NCBI GenBank assembly: GCA_947503245.1
Contig: CANNCV010000001.1
Location: forward strand, 1,425,501 to 1,489,500
Direction of reading: 5' to 3'
Origin: an uncultured Sphingomonadaceae bacterium
Lineage (GTDB): Bacteria > Pseudomonadota > Alphaproteobacteria > Sphingomonadales > Sphingomonadaceae
DNA length: 64,000 nucleotides
The position numbers were made by a program, and so were the translations under genes. This document shows, piece after piece, positions 18,249 through 27,033 of the stretch; positions within the stretch are counted from its first letter, which is position 1, and every line of letters begins with the position of its first letter. A model generated the notes under the pieces. It saw only the letters and a list, made by a program, of their open reading frames with translations. It ran no database searches and was not told where the DNA came from.

Positions 18249-19007
18249 TTACTTCCCTTGCCAATTGGGTTTGCGTTTTTCGGCAAAGGCACGGCTGCCT
18301 TCCTGTGCATCTTGCGACGTGAAAACCGGCCCAGTGATTTTGGCCTGGTTCTTCCACGCCTCTGCATCAGTCCAGTCATAGCTTTCATTGATGATTTTCT
18401 TGGTTGCTTTAAGGGCTAGTGGACCATTGGCAGCAACAGTTGCAGCAAGCTCTACGGCCGCATCCAGAGCAGCACCCTCGGTCACGCGGTTTACAAAACC
18501 CATTTCATATGCCCGCTGCGCAGAATAAAAATCGCCGGTCAGCGCCATTTCCATCGCCATACGTTTGCCTACTACCTGCTGTAATTTCAACACGCCGCCA
18601 GCCGCAGCGACAAGTGAGCGTTTGACCTCTGGAATGCCGAATTTGGCTTTGTCATTGGCAACACACAGATCACAGGCCAAGGCCAGTTCTAACCCGCCAG
18701 CCAGCGCATAGCCTTCTACGGCGGCGATCAGCGGTTTTTCCGGCCCTTTTTCAGTGATGCCGCCAAAGCCATAGCCCGGCACCATGGGCGATTCACCGCG
18801 CAAAAAGCCTTTCAAATCCATGCCTGAACAAAATGTGCCGCCAGCTCCGGTCAAAATACCGGCATTCAGGCTGTTATCATTGTCGAGTTGTTCCATCGCC
18901 GCACGAATGCCCTCAGCGGCTGCCTTGGTCATCGCGTTTTTGGCATCGGGATGGTTGATGGTGACGACGATAAAACCGTCCTGAATATCGGTTAGCACTT
19001 CTGACAT
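18249..19007 (-). CDS. Enoyl-CoA hydratase/isomerase family protein
   Basis: A 252-residue crotonase. The first oxyanion segment is GAGGTFCSGMDLKGFLRGE and the second is AVEGYALAGGLELALACDLCVA (residues about 95-116); a C-terminal FAEKRKPNWQGK is the usual crotonase end. It sits 82 bases downstream of an acyl-CoA dehydrogenase gene on the same strand, and together they would perform dehydrogenation and hydration in a beta-oxidation-like pathway. Confidence 0.88.
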   Translation of the reverse strand: MSEVLTDIQDGFIVVTINHPDAKNAMTKAAAEGIRAAMEQLDNDNSLNAGILTGAGGTFCSGMDLKGFLRGESPMVPGYGFGGITEKGPEKPLIAAVEGYALAGGLELALACDLCVANDKAKFGIPEVKRSLVAAAGGVLKLQQVVGKRMAMEMALTGDFYSAQRAYEMGFVNRVTEGAALDAAVELAATVAANGPLALKATKKIINESYDWTDAEAWKNQAKITGPVFTSQDAQEGSRAFAEKRKPNWQGK

Positions 19008-19089
19008 ATGAGTTTCTCCTATATTTATTGATTATGTCCAAACCGCCAGCACTGAGCTTGGCTCTGTTTGTAATTGTCTTTTTGCTTAC

Positions 19090-20226
19090 TCAAAACAATA
19101 AATCCGCCAATTTGGCGCGGTGATAGGTGGCATCGCCATGTTGCGATGCGTGCCATATGGCGGCACGGCGATAGAGCTGGGCATCGCAATCATGGGTGAA
19201 ACCAAAACCACCATGGAATTGGATCGCACGGTCCGCAGCAAAGCTATAGGCTTTGTCGATCGTCGCTTTCGCCATGCGTGTGGCCACTTCGCCGCGCCCT
19301 TGATCGTTAAAGCAATGGGCGGCGGAATAAAGATGGCTGCGCGCTTTTTCATAATCGACATAGGCGTTGGTAATCGGATGTTTCAAAGCCTGATATTCGC
19401 CAATGACTTTGCCGAATTGTTTACGGGTTTTCAGGTAATCCAGCGTATAGTCAATCACAGCAATAGTGCCGCCCGACATTTCCGCGGATTGCAGCAAATT
19501 GGCCGCAAGGTGGACATGGTCCAAAGCAGCCTGTGTTTTGTCTGCATCGAGCAATTGGTCGCCGCCAATGCTTATGCCATCTAATGTCACCGCATAGGTG
19601 CGCCGCGTTTCGTCAATAATCTGCTCACGCCGCATCGCGTCATCGGCAACAATATCACCGCGGGGAATGATGGCCAAGCGGACAGCGCCATCAACCAATA
19701 TGGACACAATGATTATATCGGCTTGCGCGGCATAGGGGACCAACAGTTTTTCGCCTGACAATATATAATCATCGCCGCTGCCATTGGGTTTGGCATTGGC
19801 GGCGGCAGAAATATTGCTGAGATCCCAATCCCCATTGGCTTCGCTCAGCGCCAGCGATGCCAATGTGCCAGCAGCAATTTGCGGCAAATATTGTGCTTTT
19901 TGCGCTGCGCTGCCCGCCATCAATATTGCCTGCGCGGCCAAAGTGACATCTGCAAAAGGCGTGGTCATCAGGTTTTTGCCCATTTGCTCGGCGATCGGCA
20001 CAACTTCGCTTAATGACAGGCCAACACCTTCATATTCTTCAGGGATAGCAATGGCCAGCCAGCCCAGATCAGCAATCTCTTGCCAGATTGCCGAGTCGAA
20101 ACCAGCATCATCGTCCAGCAAAGCGCGGACCTTATCCATTGGTGATTTATCGCGGCAAAAGTTGGTTGCCACTTCCATCAATTCAACCTGTTCTTCGGAA
20201 TAGCCGATAGTCCCTAGATTTTCCAT
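19090..20226 (-). CDS. Acyl-CoA dehydrogenase (small type)
   Basis: A 378-residue acyl-CoA dehydrogenase with FAD-binding and C-terminal helical regions (DYLKTRKQFGKVIGEYQALKH, QFHGGFGFTHDCDAQLYRRA). The Arg of the RKQFG motif and the HGGFGFT turn are characteristic. The partner gene upstream encodes a second dehydrogenase. Paired unequal dehydrogenases of this sort often form heteromers on bulky CoA esters such as steroid side chains; this is inference. A palindromic repeat lies between the two genes, so they may be transcribed separately or the mRNA may be processed. Confidence 0.85.
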   Translation of the reverse strand: MENLGTIGYSEEQVELMEVATNFCRDKSPMDKVRALLDDDAGFDSAIWQEIADLGWLAIAIPEEYEGVGLSLSEVVPIAEQMGKNLMTTPFADVTLAAQAILMAGSAAQKAQYLPQIAAGTLASLALSEANGDWDLSNISAAANAKPNGSGDDYILSGEKLLVPYAAQADIIIVSILVDGAVRLAIIPRGDIVADDAMRREQIIDETRRTYAVTLDGISIGGDQLLDADKTQAALDHVHLAANLLQSAEMSGGTIAVIDYTLDYLKTRKQFGKVIGEYQALKHPITNAYVDYEKARSHLYSAAHCFNDQGRGEVATRMAKATIDKAYSFAADRAIQFHGGFGFTHDCDAQLYRRAAIWHASQHGDATYHRAKLADLLF

Positions 20227-20252
20227 GATATCCTCAATCCTATCCTTATTCT

Positions 20253-20342
20253 CGTCATTGCGAGCCCGAAGGGCGCGGCAATCCAGAGCCGCTTGCGCCT
20301 AATGCTCTAGATTGCTTCGTCGCTACGCTCCTCGCAATGACG
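20253..20342. repeat. Palindromic intergenic repeat, copy 2
   Basis: A 90-bp imperfect palindrome with ends CGTCATTGCGAG and CTCGCAATGACG and inner GGCAATCCAGAG/CTCTAGATTGC, homologous to the element at 18156-18241. It lies between two genes on the same strand, 15 bases after the stop of the upstream gene. Confidence 0.85.
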
Positions 20343-20357
20343 GTATGTCTGTGCTTT

Positions 20358-21584
20358 TTACCGTCCTTTGGGAAGCCCTAGAACATGTTCAGCCACAATG
20401 TTGCGTTGTATCTCTGATGTGCCGCCGCCAATGGTGGCGGAGAAGCTGTTAAGATAGCTGCGATGCCAATAACCGTCATCGACTGCATTTTCGTCACCGA
20501 CATAATAACCGGCCCTTGTTCCCTGAAAACCAAGCGAAAATTCTGTGAGGTCGCGGATCATTTCGGTGCGGGCCAATTTGTTCATCATCGCCAGCCCCAT
20601 GGGCTTGTCTTGATTAAGCGGTGCCATGCGGCGGCGCTGATTGTTCAGGTTGAGTGCTTGAATTTCCATCATCTGCTCAACCATCTTGTCGCGCATAACC
20701 GGATCATCCAGCAACGGCTTGCCCCCGCGCTGCGAATTGCGGGCCAGATCGACCACGCCCATCGCGTCCAGCTCTTTTAAATAATAACCACCGGCCGGAT
20801 TAACCTTGGCACCGCGCTCATATTCCAGCGTTTTCATGGCGACCATCCAGCCATCACCTTCTTTGCCGACCAAACCTTCAGCCGGCACGCGTGCATCAGT
20901 GAAGAAGCTTTGCACGAAACCATATTCGCCAGTGAGTTTTTTGATACGCCGTGTTTCAATACCGGGAATTTTCATCGGGATAAGAAAGAAGCTGAGCCCT
21001 GCATATTTGCTGGGGCCATCATTGCTGGTGCGCGCCAGCAGGATCATATATTTGGCGCGGTCACCCAAAGATGTCCAGATTTTGGAACCACTGAGCACAT
21101 ATTCATCACCATCGCGCACGGCTTTTAGCTGCGCACTGCCCAGATCGGAACCATGCTCCGGTTCAGAGAAACCCTGACACCAAATATCATCAGCATTCAG
21201 CATGCCCTTGATATATTTATGTTTATCTTCTTCGCTGCCAATATCCAGCAGCAAAGGGCCAGCCCAGCCGATACCAATGGCATTCAGAATGATGGGCCCG
21301 TCATATTTTTTCATCATCCGAGTTGAGATGCGTTGGTAATCAGGATGCATACCGCCGCCGCCATATTCGGCGGGCCAAGAGGTGCCCAAATATCCAGCTT
21401 CATAGACCTTGCGCTGCCAATCACAGAGAAATTCAAACTGTTGGTCGGTGCTGACCTCCATAAAAGTAAGCGGCAGCATAAAGCCCGGGTCTTTGGGCGT
21501 ATTTTCCCTAAACCATGCATCGGCCTGCGCTTCATAATCTTTCAGCTCGGCCTCGCTTGGCTTTTTCGCGCCATCTGTCGCCAT
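20358..21584 (-). CDS. Acyl-CoA dehydrogenase (large type)
   Basis: A 408-residue acyl-CoA dehydrogenase. Motifs are WPAEYGGGGMHPDYQ, WCQGFSEPEHGSDLGSAQ (flavin and substrate binding), SGSKIWTSLGDRAKYMILLART and the C-terminal FSATIGGGTSEIQRNIVAEHVLGLPKGR. The GGTSEIQRN end is typical. ATG 21584 was chosen because CAGGAGA lies just upstream; an in-frame ATG 13 codons earlier lacks such a site. It is the first gene of a minus-strand group with another dehydrogenase and a crotonase. Confidence 0.9.
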   Translation of the reverse strand: MATDGAKKPSEAELKDYEAQADAWFRENTPKDPGFMLPLTFMEVSTDQQFEFLCDWQRKVYEAGYLGTSWPAEYGGGGMHPDYQRISTRMMKKYDGPIILNAIGIGWAGPLLLDIGSEEDKHKYIKGMLNADDIWCQGFSEPEHGSDLGSAQLKAVRDGDEYVLSGSKIWTSLGDRAKYMILLARTSNDGPSKYAGLSFFLIPMKIPGIETRRIKKLTGEYGFVQSFFTDARVPAEGLVGKEGDGWMVAMKTLEYERGAKVNPAGGYYLKELDAMGVVDLARNSQRGGKPLLDDPVMRDKMVEQMMEIQALNLNNQRRRMAPLNQDKPMGLAMMNKLARTEMIRDLTEFSLGFQGTRAGYYVGDENAVDDGYWHRSYLNSFSATIGGGTSEIQRNIVAEHVLGLPKGR

Positions 21585-21748
21585 CTCACTCTCCTGATTT
21601 AATCGCTTGATTAATTGCATCATGGAAAGCGCAGCGGATTATGTCCAGAAGGAAATGATGAAGCCGCTCTGACGCAGCGCAATTTCCTGCTTTCTAACAT
21701 ACTGGCTGATTGCTATTGCAATGTCATAAGCATGTTTGAAACCATGAT

Positions 21749-22204
21749 ATGGGGGTCGATTTGGTAGATAAGAAAGACAGTATTTGGGTGTTAAATGGCC
21801 CAAATCTCAACCTGCTGGGGCTGCGTGAGCCAGACATATATGGTCACGAAACCTTGGACGATATTGCGGCGATGTTGTCAGAGCGTGCTGATATATTGGG
21901 GCTGTCCATTGAAATGCGCCAATCTAATCATGAGGGGCATTTGATTGACTGGCTGCACGAAGCACAAGGGGCAGGGGCCAAGGCTGTTTTGTTAAATGCA
22001 GCGGCTTATACCCATACAAGCATAGCGATTTATGATGCCATATTGGCCATCACCACACCGGTTATAGAGGTGCATCTCTCTAACCCTGAAACGCGCGAGT
22101 CATTTCGCTCCGTCTCATGGGTGGGCAAGGCAGCGCATGCCAATATTTCAGGGCTTGGCGCCAAATCCTATCTTGCTGCATTGGAGGCAGCAGCTTCACT
22201 ATAA
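21749..22204 (+). CDS. aroQ: 3-Dehydroquinate dehydratase, type II
   Basis: A 151-residue type II dehydroquinase of the shikimate pathway, converting 3-dehydroquinate to 3-dehydroshikimate in the cytoplasm as a dodecamer. Seen are VLNGPNLNLLGLREPDIYG (with the catalytic-loop Arg and Tyr), EMRQSNHEGHLIDWLHEA, LLNAAAYTHTSIAIYDA and the VIEVHLSNPETRESFR block with the active-site His. It lies upstream of accB and accC, an arrangement common in alphaproteobacteria. The first ATG has little ribosome-binding signal, so the exact start may be a few codons later. Confidence 0.93.
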   Translation: MGVDLVDKKDSIWVLNGPNLNLLGLREPDIYGHETLDDIAAMLSERADILGLSIEMRQSNHEGHLIDWLHEAQGAGAKAVLLNAAAYTHTSIAIYDAILAITTPVIEVHLSNPETRESFRSVSWVGKAAHANISGLGAKSYLAALEAAASL

Positions 22205-22403
22205 GCTATCCTGAAAAAGGGCCAATAATCAGGCCGACAAGCCAACTGCATGAGTGAGAATGTAATTTTATTTCACAGCTAAGAAAGGAATAGCCCTTGT
22301 CACAGCACTGGTGAAAAGTGCATAGGGTTTTCCAACCGACATCATATATTGGCCCAATGTTGAGCAACAGCTTGGCCGATATTATTAAATCTGGAAGGTT
22401 CAT

Positions 22404-22904
22404 ATGGCAGACAAAAAAAATCCCGATGGCATCAGGATTGATTCAGCCCAAGTGCGTGAATTGGCAGAATTGTTGAACGAAACAGCTCTTACCGAGATTG
22501 AGATTGAAGACGGCAATCGCAGCATTCGTGTCGCGCGTCAGCAGACGGTTGCTGCTCAACCGGCTATGATGCAAGCTGCACCAGCTATGACAGCTGGCCA
22601 TGCACCTGCACCGCAAGCAGTTTCTCCTGCCCCCATGGCTGCTCCAGAAGCACCTGCCGCAGCGAGCAATGCCAATGCTATTTTGTCTCCTATGGTTGGT
22701 ACCGCTTATTTGTCGCCATCCCCAGATGCAGCACCTTTCATCAAATTGGGTGATACCGTCAAAAAGGGCGATGAGATACTGATCGTCGAGGCGATGAAGG
22801 TTATGAACCCCATACTTGCCGACCGTGGCGGTAAGGTTGTTGAAATTCTGGTTGAAAACGGCCAGCCCGTGGAATTTGACCAACCCTTGATCGCAGTCGA
22901 ATAA
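22404..22904 (+). CDS. accB: Biotin carboxyl carrier protein of acetyl-CoA carboxylase
   Basis: A 166-residue carrier subunit. An N-terminal helical region ([30 protein letters not shown]) is followed by an Ala/Pro-rich flexible linker (about residues 50-95) and a C-terminal biotinyl domain with the modified lysine in EAMKVMNPI. It carries the carboxyl group from biotin carboxylase to the transferase at the first step of fatty-acid synthesis. The accC gene follows ten bases downstream. Confidence 0.95.
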   Translation: MADKKNPDGIRIDSAQVRELAELLNETALTEIEIEDGNRSIRVARQQTVAAQPAMMQAAPAMTAGHAPAPQAVSPAPMAAPEAPAAASNANAILSPMVGTAYLSPSPDAAPFIKLGDTVKKGDEILIVEAMKVMNPILADRGGKVVEILVENGQPVEFDQPLIAVE

Positions 22905-22914
22905 GGGGGCCGGC

Positions 22915-24270
22915 ATGGCTATTAAAAAGATATTGATCGCCAATCGCGGCGAAATTGCTTTGCGTATCCACCGCGCTGCTCATGAGATGGGTATCAAAAC
23001 TGTTGCCGTTCACTCAACCGCGGATGAGATGGCGATGCATGTGCGTTTGGCGGATGAAGCTATTTGCATCGGACCACCTTCCGCAAAAGACAGCTATCTT
23101 AATATACCAGCGATAATTTCAGCTGCTGAAATCAGCCATGCCGATGCCATTCACCCCGGCTATGGTTTTCTTTCCGAAAATGAGAAATTTGCGGAAATTG
23201 TCGAAGCGCACGATATTAAGTGGATTGGCCCCAAGCCTGAACATATCAACACCATGGGAGACAAGGTTCGCGCCAAGGTAACGGCTGGTAATTTGGGTCT
23301 GCCGCTGGTGCCTGGGTCACCGGGCGCATTATCTTCTGTTGAAGAAGCCAAAAGACTTGCTGACGAAATCGGTTATCCCGTCCTTATCAAAGCGGCATCC
23401 GGCGGTGGCGGACGCGGGATGAAAGTCGTTGATGATCCTGCAAATCTGGAAAATCTGATGCAACAGGCATCGACCGAAGCAGAGGCTGCATTTGGCGATC
23501 CTACCGTTTATATGGAAAAATATCTGGCCAATCCGCGCCATATTGAGTTCCAGGTATTTGGCGATGGCAGAGGCAATGCGGTCCATCTGGGAGAGCGCGA
23601 TTGCTCGCTGCAACGCCGACACCAAAAGGTCTTTGAAGAGGCGCCTTCGCCTGCCATTACAGAAAAACAACGTGCCGACATGGGTGCGACAATCGTTAAA
23701 GCGATGCAGGATATGCAGTATCGCGGTGCTGGCACGATTGAATTTTTATATGAAAATGGTGAGTTTTATTTCATTGAAATGAACACCCGTATTCAGGTTG
23801 AACATCCTGTAACCGAAGCAGTGACCGGATTTGACCTTGTGCGCGAGCAAATCCGCATTGCTGACGGTGAACCATTATCCTTTACTCAAGATGATGTGAA
23901 GCTGACAGGCCATGCAATTGAGTGCCGGATCAATGCTGAGCACCCTGAAACCTTTGCGCCGTCACCGGGCAAGGTAATTGGTTATCACCCGCCCGGCGGT
24001 ATGCATGTGCGCACAGACAGCGCGCTCTATCATGGCTATCAAGTGCCGCCATATTATGACAGCATGATTGCGAAGCTTATCGTTTATGGCTCCAGCCGTG
24101 AAAACTGTCTGCGCCGTCTTAATCGTGCACTTGGTGAATTTGTCATTGAGGGCATGCACACAACCATTCCCCTACATCAAAAGCTGCTGGAGAATGAAGA
24201 TGTGCAGGCAGGCAATTATGACATTAAATGGCTGGAAAAATGGCTGGCAGAGCAAAATCAAGCTGACTAG
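22915..24270 (+). CDS. accC: Biotin carboxylase, acetyl-CoA carboxylase subunit
   Basis: A 451-residue ATP-grasp enzyme that carboxylates biotin on AccB. It begins KKILIANRGEIALRIHRAAHEMG, has the glycine-rich ATP loop KAASGGGGRGMKVV, the HLGERDCSLQRRHQKVFEEAPSP block and the metal and substrate site FIEMNTRIQVEHPVTE. Length and order fit the standalone bacterial enzyme. Its stop overlaps by four bases that of the convergent MOSC gene. Confidence 0.96.
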   Translation: MAIKKILIANRGEIALRIHRAAHEMGIKTVAVHSTADEMAMHVRLADEAICIGPPSAKDSYLNIPAIISAAEISHADAIHPGYGFLSENEKFAEIVEAHDIKWIGPKPEHINTMGDKVRAKVTAGNLGLPLVPGSPGALSSVEEAKRLADEIGYPVLIKAASGGGGRGMKVVDDPANLENLMQQASTEAEAAFGDPTVYMEKYLANPRHIEFQVFGDGRGNAVHLGERDCSLQRRHQKVFEEAPSPAITEKQRADMGATIVKAMQDMQYRGAGTIEFLYENGEFYFIEMNTRIQVEHPVTEAVTGFDLVREQIRIADGEPLSFTQDDVKLTGHAIECRINAEHPETFAPSPGKVIGYHPPGGMHVRTDSALYHGYQVPPYYDSMIAKLIVYGSSRENCLRRLNRALGEFVIEGMHTTIPLHQKLLENEDVQAGNYDIKWLEKWLAEQNQAD

Positions 24271-24929
24271 CTGATAAGCTTGGTTGCTCTTTGCCGCCAA
24301 GCCTCTGCCAATAGATCCAAATGGCTTAGCGCCTTGACAGCCGCTATGTCGTTCTTGTGTTTACCTGCGATCAGCAGGTCAAATACGCGGCGCACTGTCC
24401 ATGGGCTATTGCCACTTTCTATCAGATACATCGTGTCATCAGGTGCGACCATGCCGCTCTCAAGCACACGCAAATATAGTCCGCATCTGCCTGAGCGAAT
24501 AATGTGCTTCATGACGCTGTCTTTTCCGGCACGTTGAAAATGATGGTCGAGCTTCCAGCATGGCTGGCGGCCATGGCTGATTTCTACCAAGGCTTCTCCT
24601 AAGCGAAAACGGTCGCCAATATAAACATTCTCTTCGGTAAGGCCTTTGGTCGCGATATTTTCCCCAAATGCTCCGGGTTGCCGCAACAGTGGATGGTCTC
24701 CGAGCGTTTCTTGCCACCATGTATAATGCTCATAGGGGTAGTGATGAATGGCCTTGTCTGCACCGCCATGATGAACTGGATCTGCTACTTTATCGCCCGT
24801 AAAGCCTGTTTGGCTAAGGAGTATAGGGACGTGGACAGGCTGTCGTGCAGCAATAGTGCTAGTGGCGCCATCGTTGCGAAAATCTTGCGGTTTGCCGACA
24901 TTCAGCGTGAGGAGAGGGTAGCGTGTCAT
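24267..24929 (-). CDS. MOSC domain protein (YiiM-like)
   Basis: A 220-residue MOSC-domain protein. The sequence VHHGGADKAIHHYPYEHYTWW, the ENIATKGLTEENVYIGDRFRLG strand block and the conserved cysteine in ISHGRQPCWKLDHHF are those of YiiM-type proteins, which bind molybdenum cofactor and reduce N-hydroxylated compounds such as 6-N-hydroxylaminopurine. ATG 24929 is preferred, with GGGAAA upstream; the longer frame to 24962 adds residues unlike the family. Confidence 0.85.
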   Translation of the reverse strand: MTRYPLLTLNVGKPQDFRNDGATSTIAARQPVHVPILLSQTGFTGDKVADPVHHGGADKAIHHYPYEHYTWWQETLGDHPLLRQPGAFGENIATKGLTEENVYIGDRFRLGEALVEISHGRQPCWKLDHHFQRAGKDSVMKHIIRSGRCGLYLRVLESGMVAPDDTMYLIESGNSPWTVRRVFDLLIAGKHKNDIAAVKALSHLDLLAEAWRQRATKLIS

Positions 24930-25095
24930 ATTTTCCCAGCGATTGCGCAGCCCGATAGCCAAAAACTATCGCCATTCATATTAAATACGATTAACATGAA
25001 CGAATAACAACAATTTGGTTCAGGATCATGTCATTAACGAATCGTTATATAGGTATCAACACGAACGACAATCCCGTCGCCTGATGAGGAGAAAT

Positions 25096-26199
25096 ATGAT
25101 GACATCATTTAAAGCAATGGCTTTATTGGCAGCGACCTTTCTGTCCCCATTGGCCATTGGCCAAGCGGCGGCGGCAGACAGTGTAATTGCACCAGCAACA
25201 TCTATAAACGCGCAAAGTGCAGCGCTTAATGGTCCAGCCCTGGCTATATTGAATGCCGAAGATCGTGCTGAATTTCAGCGCAGCAATCACCAAACGCGCG
25301 GTCAAAACCGCCGTGGCGGTCAACGCGCAAGAGGACAGCGCGGTAATCGCCAACAGGCCAGAGGCCAGCGTGGCAACCGTCAACAAGCACGCAGTACACG
25401 CAGCAATCGCCAACAGGCACAGCGACGTGGTGAGCGCCGGGTAAATCGCGCCGAACGCAATGCTAATACGCAGCGCCGCCAAGCGGGCAATGCGCAGCGC
25501 AATGTTCGCCAAGAACAGCGCAACTTTCGCGGCGATGTTCAGAATGTTCGCCGGGCGAGACGAAATGACGGCTTTGGTGCTGAAACTGTCCGTGAGGCAC
25601 GGCAGCAGGCCCGTCAAAGTGGACGGCAGGTAAACCGTGCACAGCGCAACGCAAATCAGCAAACGCGTCAGGCACGCCGTGCGACACGTAATGCACGCAA
25701 TGTTCGACAGGATGTGCGCCGTGACAATCGCAGGTTTAATCGTGGCCAACGCGCTGTAAATGGCAATCAAAGGTTCCGTGATAGACGTGGTGTGCGTAAC
25801 GGTAACCAGCGCTTCCGCAATGGCCGTAACTTCGCGAATAACCGTTTCCGCAACAACCGTCAGTTCCGCAATGGCCGGGGCAATTTCCAACGGTGGAACC
25901 GTGGCTGGCGCAATGATCGCAGGTTTAACTGGCGTGGTTTTCGTGGCCAGAACCGGAGAATTTTCAGCCGGGGTCGCTATTTCTCACCCATTAGAGGCTT
26001 TCGCTATCGCCGCTTTGGCATAGGCGCCTTTATCGGATCGGCATTTTTTGGACCACAGTTCATCATTAACGATCCATTCTTCTATCGCTTACCGCCGGCT
26101 TATGGCGGGCTGCGTTGGATCAGATATTTTGACGATGTTCTGCTGGTGGATACCTATACCGGTCAGGTCGTCGATGTGATCCCTAACTTCTTCTACTGA
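25096..26199 (+). CDS. Exported Arg/Asn-rich protein with RcnB-like C terminus
   Basis: A 367-residue exported protein. It has a signal peptide (FKAMALLAATFLSPLAIGQAAA), about 200 residues of low-complexity Arg/Gln/Asn-rich sequence with degenerate repeats (RGQRGNRQQA, RNARNVRQD, RFRNGR) and a C-terminal domain ending RLPPAYGGLRWIRYFDDVLLVDTYTGQVVDVI. That end is the one found in RcnB-family periplasmic proteins linked to nickel/cobalt homeostasis. The basic part is much longer than in RcnB and could bind polyanions or envelope polymers; this is inference. GAGGAG precedes ATG 25096. A strong terminator follows. Confidence 0.72.
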   Translation: MMTSFKAMALLAATFLSPLAIGQAAAADSVIAPATSINAQSAALNGPALAILNAEDRAEFQRSNHQTRGQNRRGGQRARGQRGNRQQARGQRGNRQQARSTRSNRQQAQRRGERRVNRAERNANTQRRQAGNAQRNVRQEQRNFRGDVQNVRRARRNDGFGAETVREARQQARQSGRQVNRAQRNANQQTRQARRATRNARNVRQDVRRDNRRFNRGQRAVNGNQRFRDRRGVRNGNQRFRNGRNFANNRFRNNRQFRNGRGNFQRWNRGWRNDRRFNWRGFRGQNRRIFSRGRYFSPIRGFRYRRFGIGAFIGSAFFGPQFIINDPFFYRLPPAYGGLRWIRYFDDVLLVDTYTGQVVDVIPNFFY

Positions 26200-26241
26200 T
26201 TGCCAACCTCCCCTTCTGGCAAAGGCCATATGGCCCACTTC

Positions 26242-26275
26242 ACCCTCCGGATAATCTCCGGGGGGTTTCTTTTTG
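26242..26275 (+). terminator. Rho-independent terminator of the RcnB-like gene
   Basis: A ten-pair stem ACCCTCCGGA/TCCGGGGGGT (one G-U) with a five-base loop is followed by TTTCTTTTT. It ends transcription of the preceding plus-strand gene. Confidence 0.87.
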
Positions 26276-26334
26276 CGCTTCAGCATAAGAGTGTCTGTGG
26301 TGGCAAAGCGCTGCTTAACAGCGCTGACCCAATC

Positions 26335-26874
26335 TCATTCGGGCACATCGGGAGTAGTTTCCTGCTCTGCCTGTCTGCGCCGTTCTTCGGCTGCAGCAGC
26401 GCGGGCTTGAGCGGCATATTCTGCATCAAATTCAGGAAGCGTTGAAAAATCAATCAGGTAATTTGGTTCATAAGCGCATGGCGGATCATGATCTTGAGTT
26501 GTGCAATGGAATATGCGGTCAGGCGGTCTAACAAAGGTTGCTGGCCCTTTGAAAATCCCGCCGCCGGCAACATCAGGTGCTGGTGGCGGGCCGCCTGTAG
26601 CCAGTCTTCCCGTTGTCGCAGGTGGAACCCGAAACTCGCTATCATCCTGAGCGCAAACAATGATCTCATCGCTATTGGTGCGCTCAGGGCATCGCGGTCT
26701 GGTGATGGTAACCTTTTTGCGATAATTGGCGATAACGTCATCGGCAGTGACTTGCCGCTTGGCTTCTGTTTCGGCTTGCTGAGCACTATCAGGGTTTTGC
26801 GTAAATCCCCCTGATTGTTGGACAAAAATCAAGGGTAGGGATAGCAAAACATTATGCATATCACTCGCAATCAT
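26335..26874 (-). CDS. Hypothetical exported protein
   Basis: About 179 residues. A hydrophobic start (MHNVLLSLPLIFVQQ) may be a signal peptide. The mature part has ITRPRCPERTNSDEIIVCAQDDSEFRVPP, a two-cysteine block I associate with small sphingomonad exported proteins, then a Pro/Gly-rich stretch with FHCTTQDHDPPCAYEPNY and an acidic, Ala/Glu-rich helical tail. The longer frame begins with TTG at 26949; AAGAGG supports ATG 26874. Function unknown. Confidence 0.55.
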   Translation of the reverse strand: MIASDMHNVLLSLPLIFVQQSGGFTQNPDSAQQAETEAKRQVTADDVIANYRKKVTITRPRCPERTNSDEIIVCAQDDSEFRVPPATTGRLATGGPPPAPDVAGGGIFKGPATFVRPPDRIFHCTTQDHDPPCAYEPNYLIDFSTLPEFDAEYAAQARAAAAEERRRQAEQETTPDVPE

Positions 26875-27033
26875 GGCCCTCTTCATCGCGGTATAATGCG
26901 TCTGTGGCACTAAATATATCAACGGTTTCGACGTATCTATGCTCGACAAAAACGCAGTGCTTACCTATTGCGCAAATGGAATGTTAATTAGGCTTCCGTA
27001 AGGTTTACGGGCGCTGAACAAAAGGACGTACCA

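Noticed and set aside
18156-20342. Possible CRISPR-like or insertion-sequence boundaries formed by the two repeats
   Set aside because: Only two copies about 2 kb apart, internally palindromic, with ordinary genes between them and no spacers or transposase.
25123-25890. Antisense frame (255 codons) opposite the Arg/Asn-rich gene
   Set aside because: Low-complexity Ala/Ile/Thr sequence that arises from the opposite strand of CGN-rich codons; no start signal.
26335-26949. Longer start (TTG 26949) for the hypothetical exported protein
   Set aside because: The extra residues do not look like a signal peptide and AAGAGG supports the later ATG.
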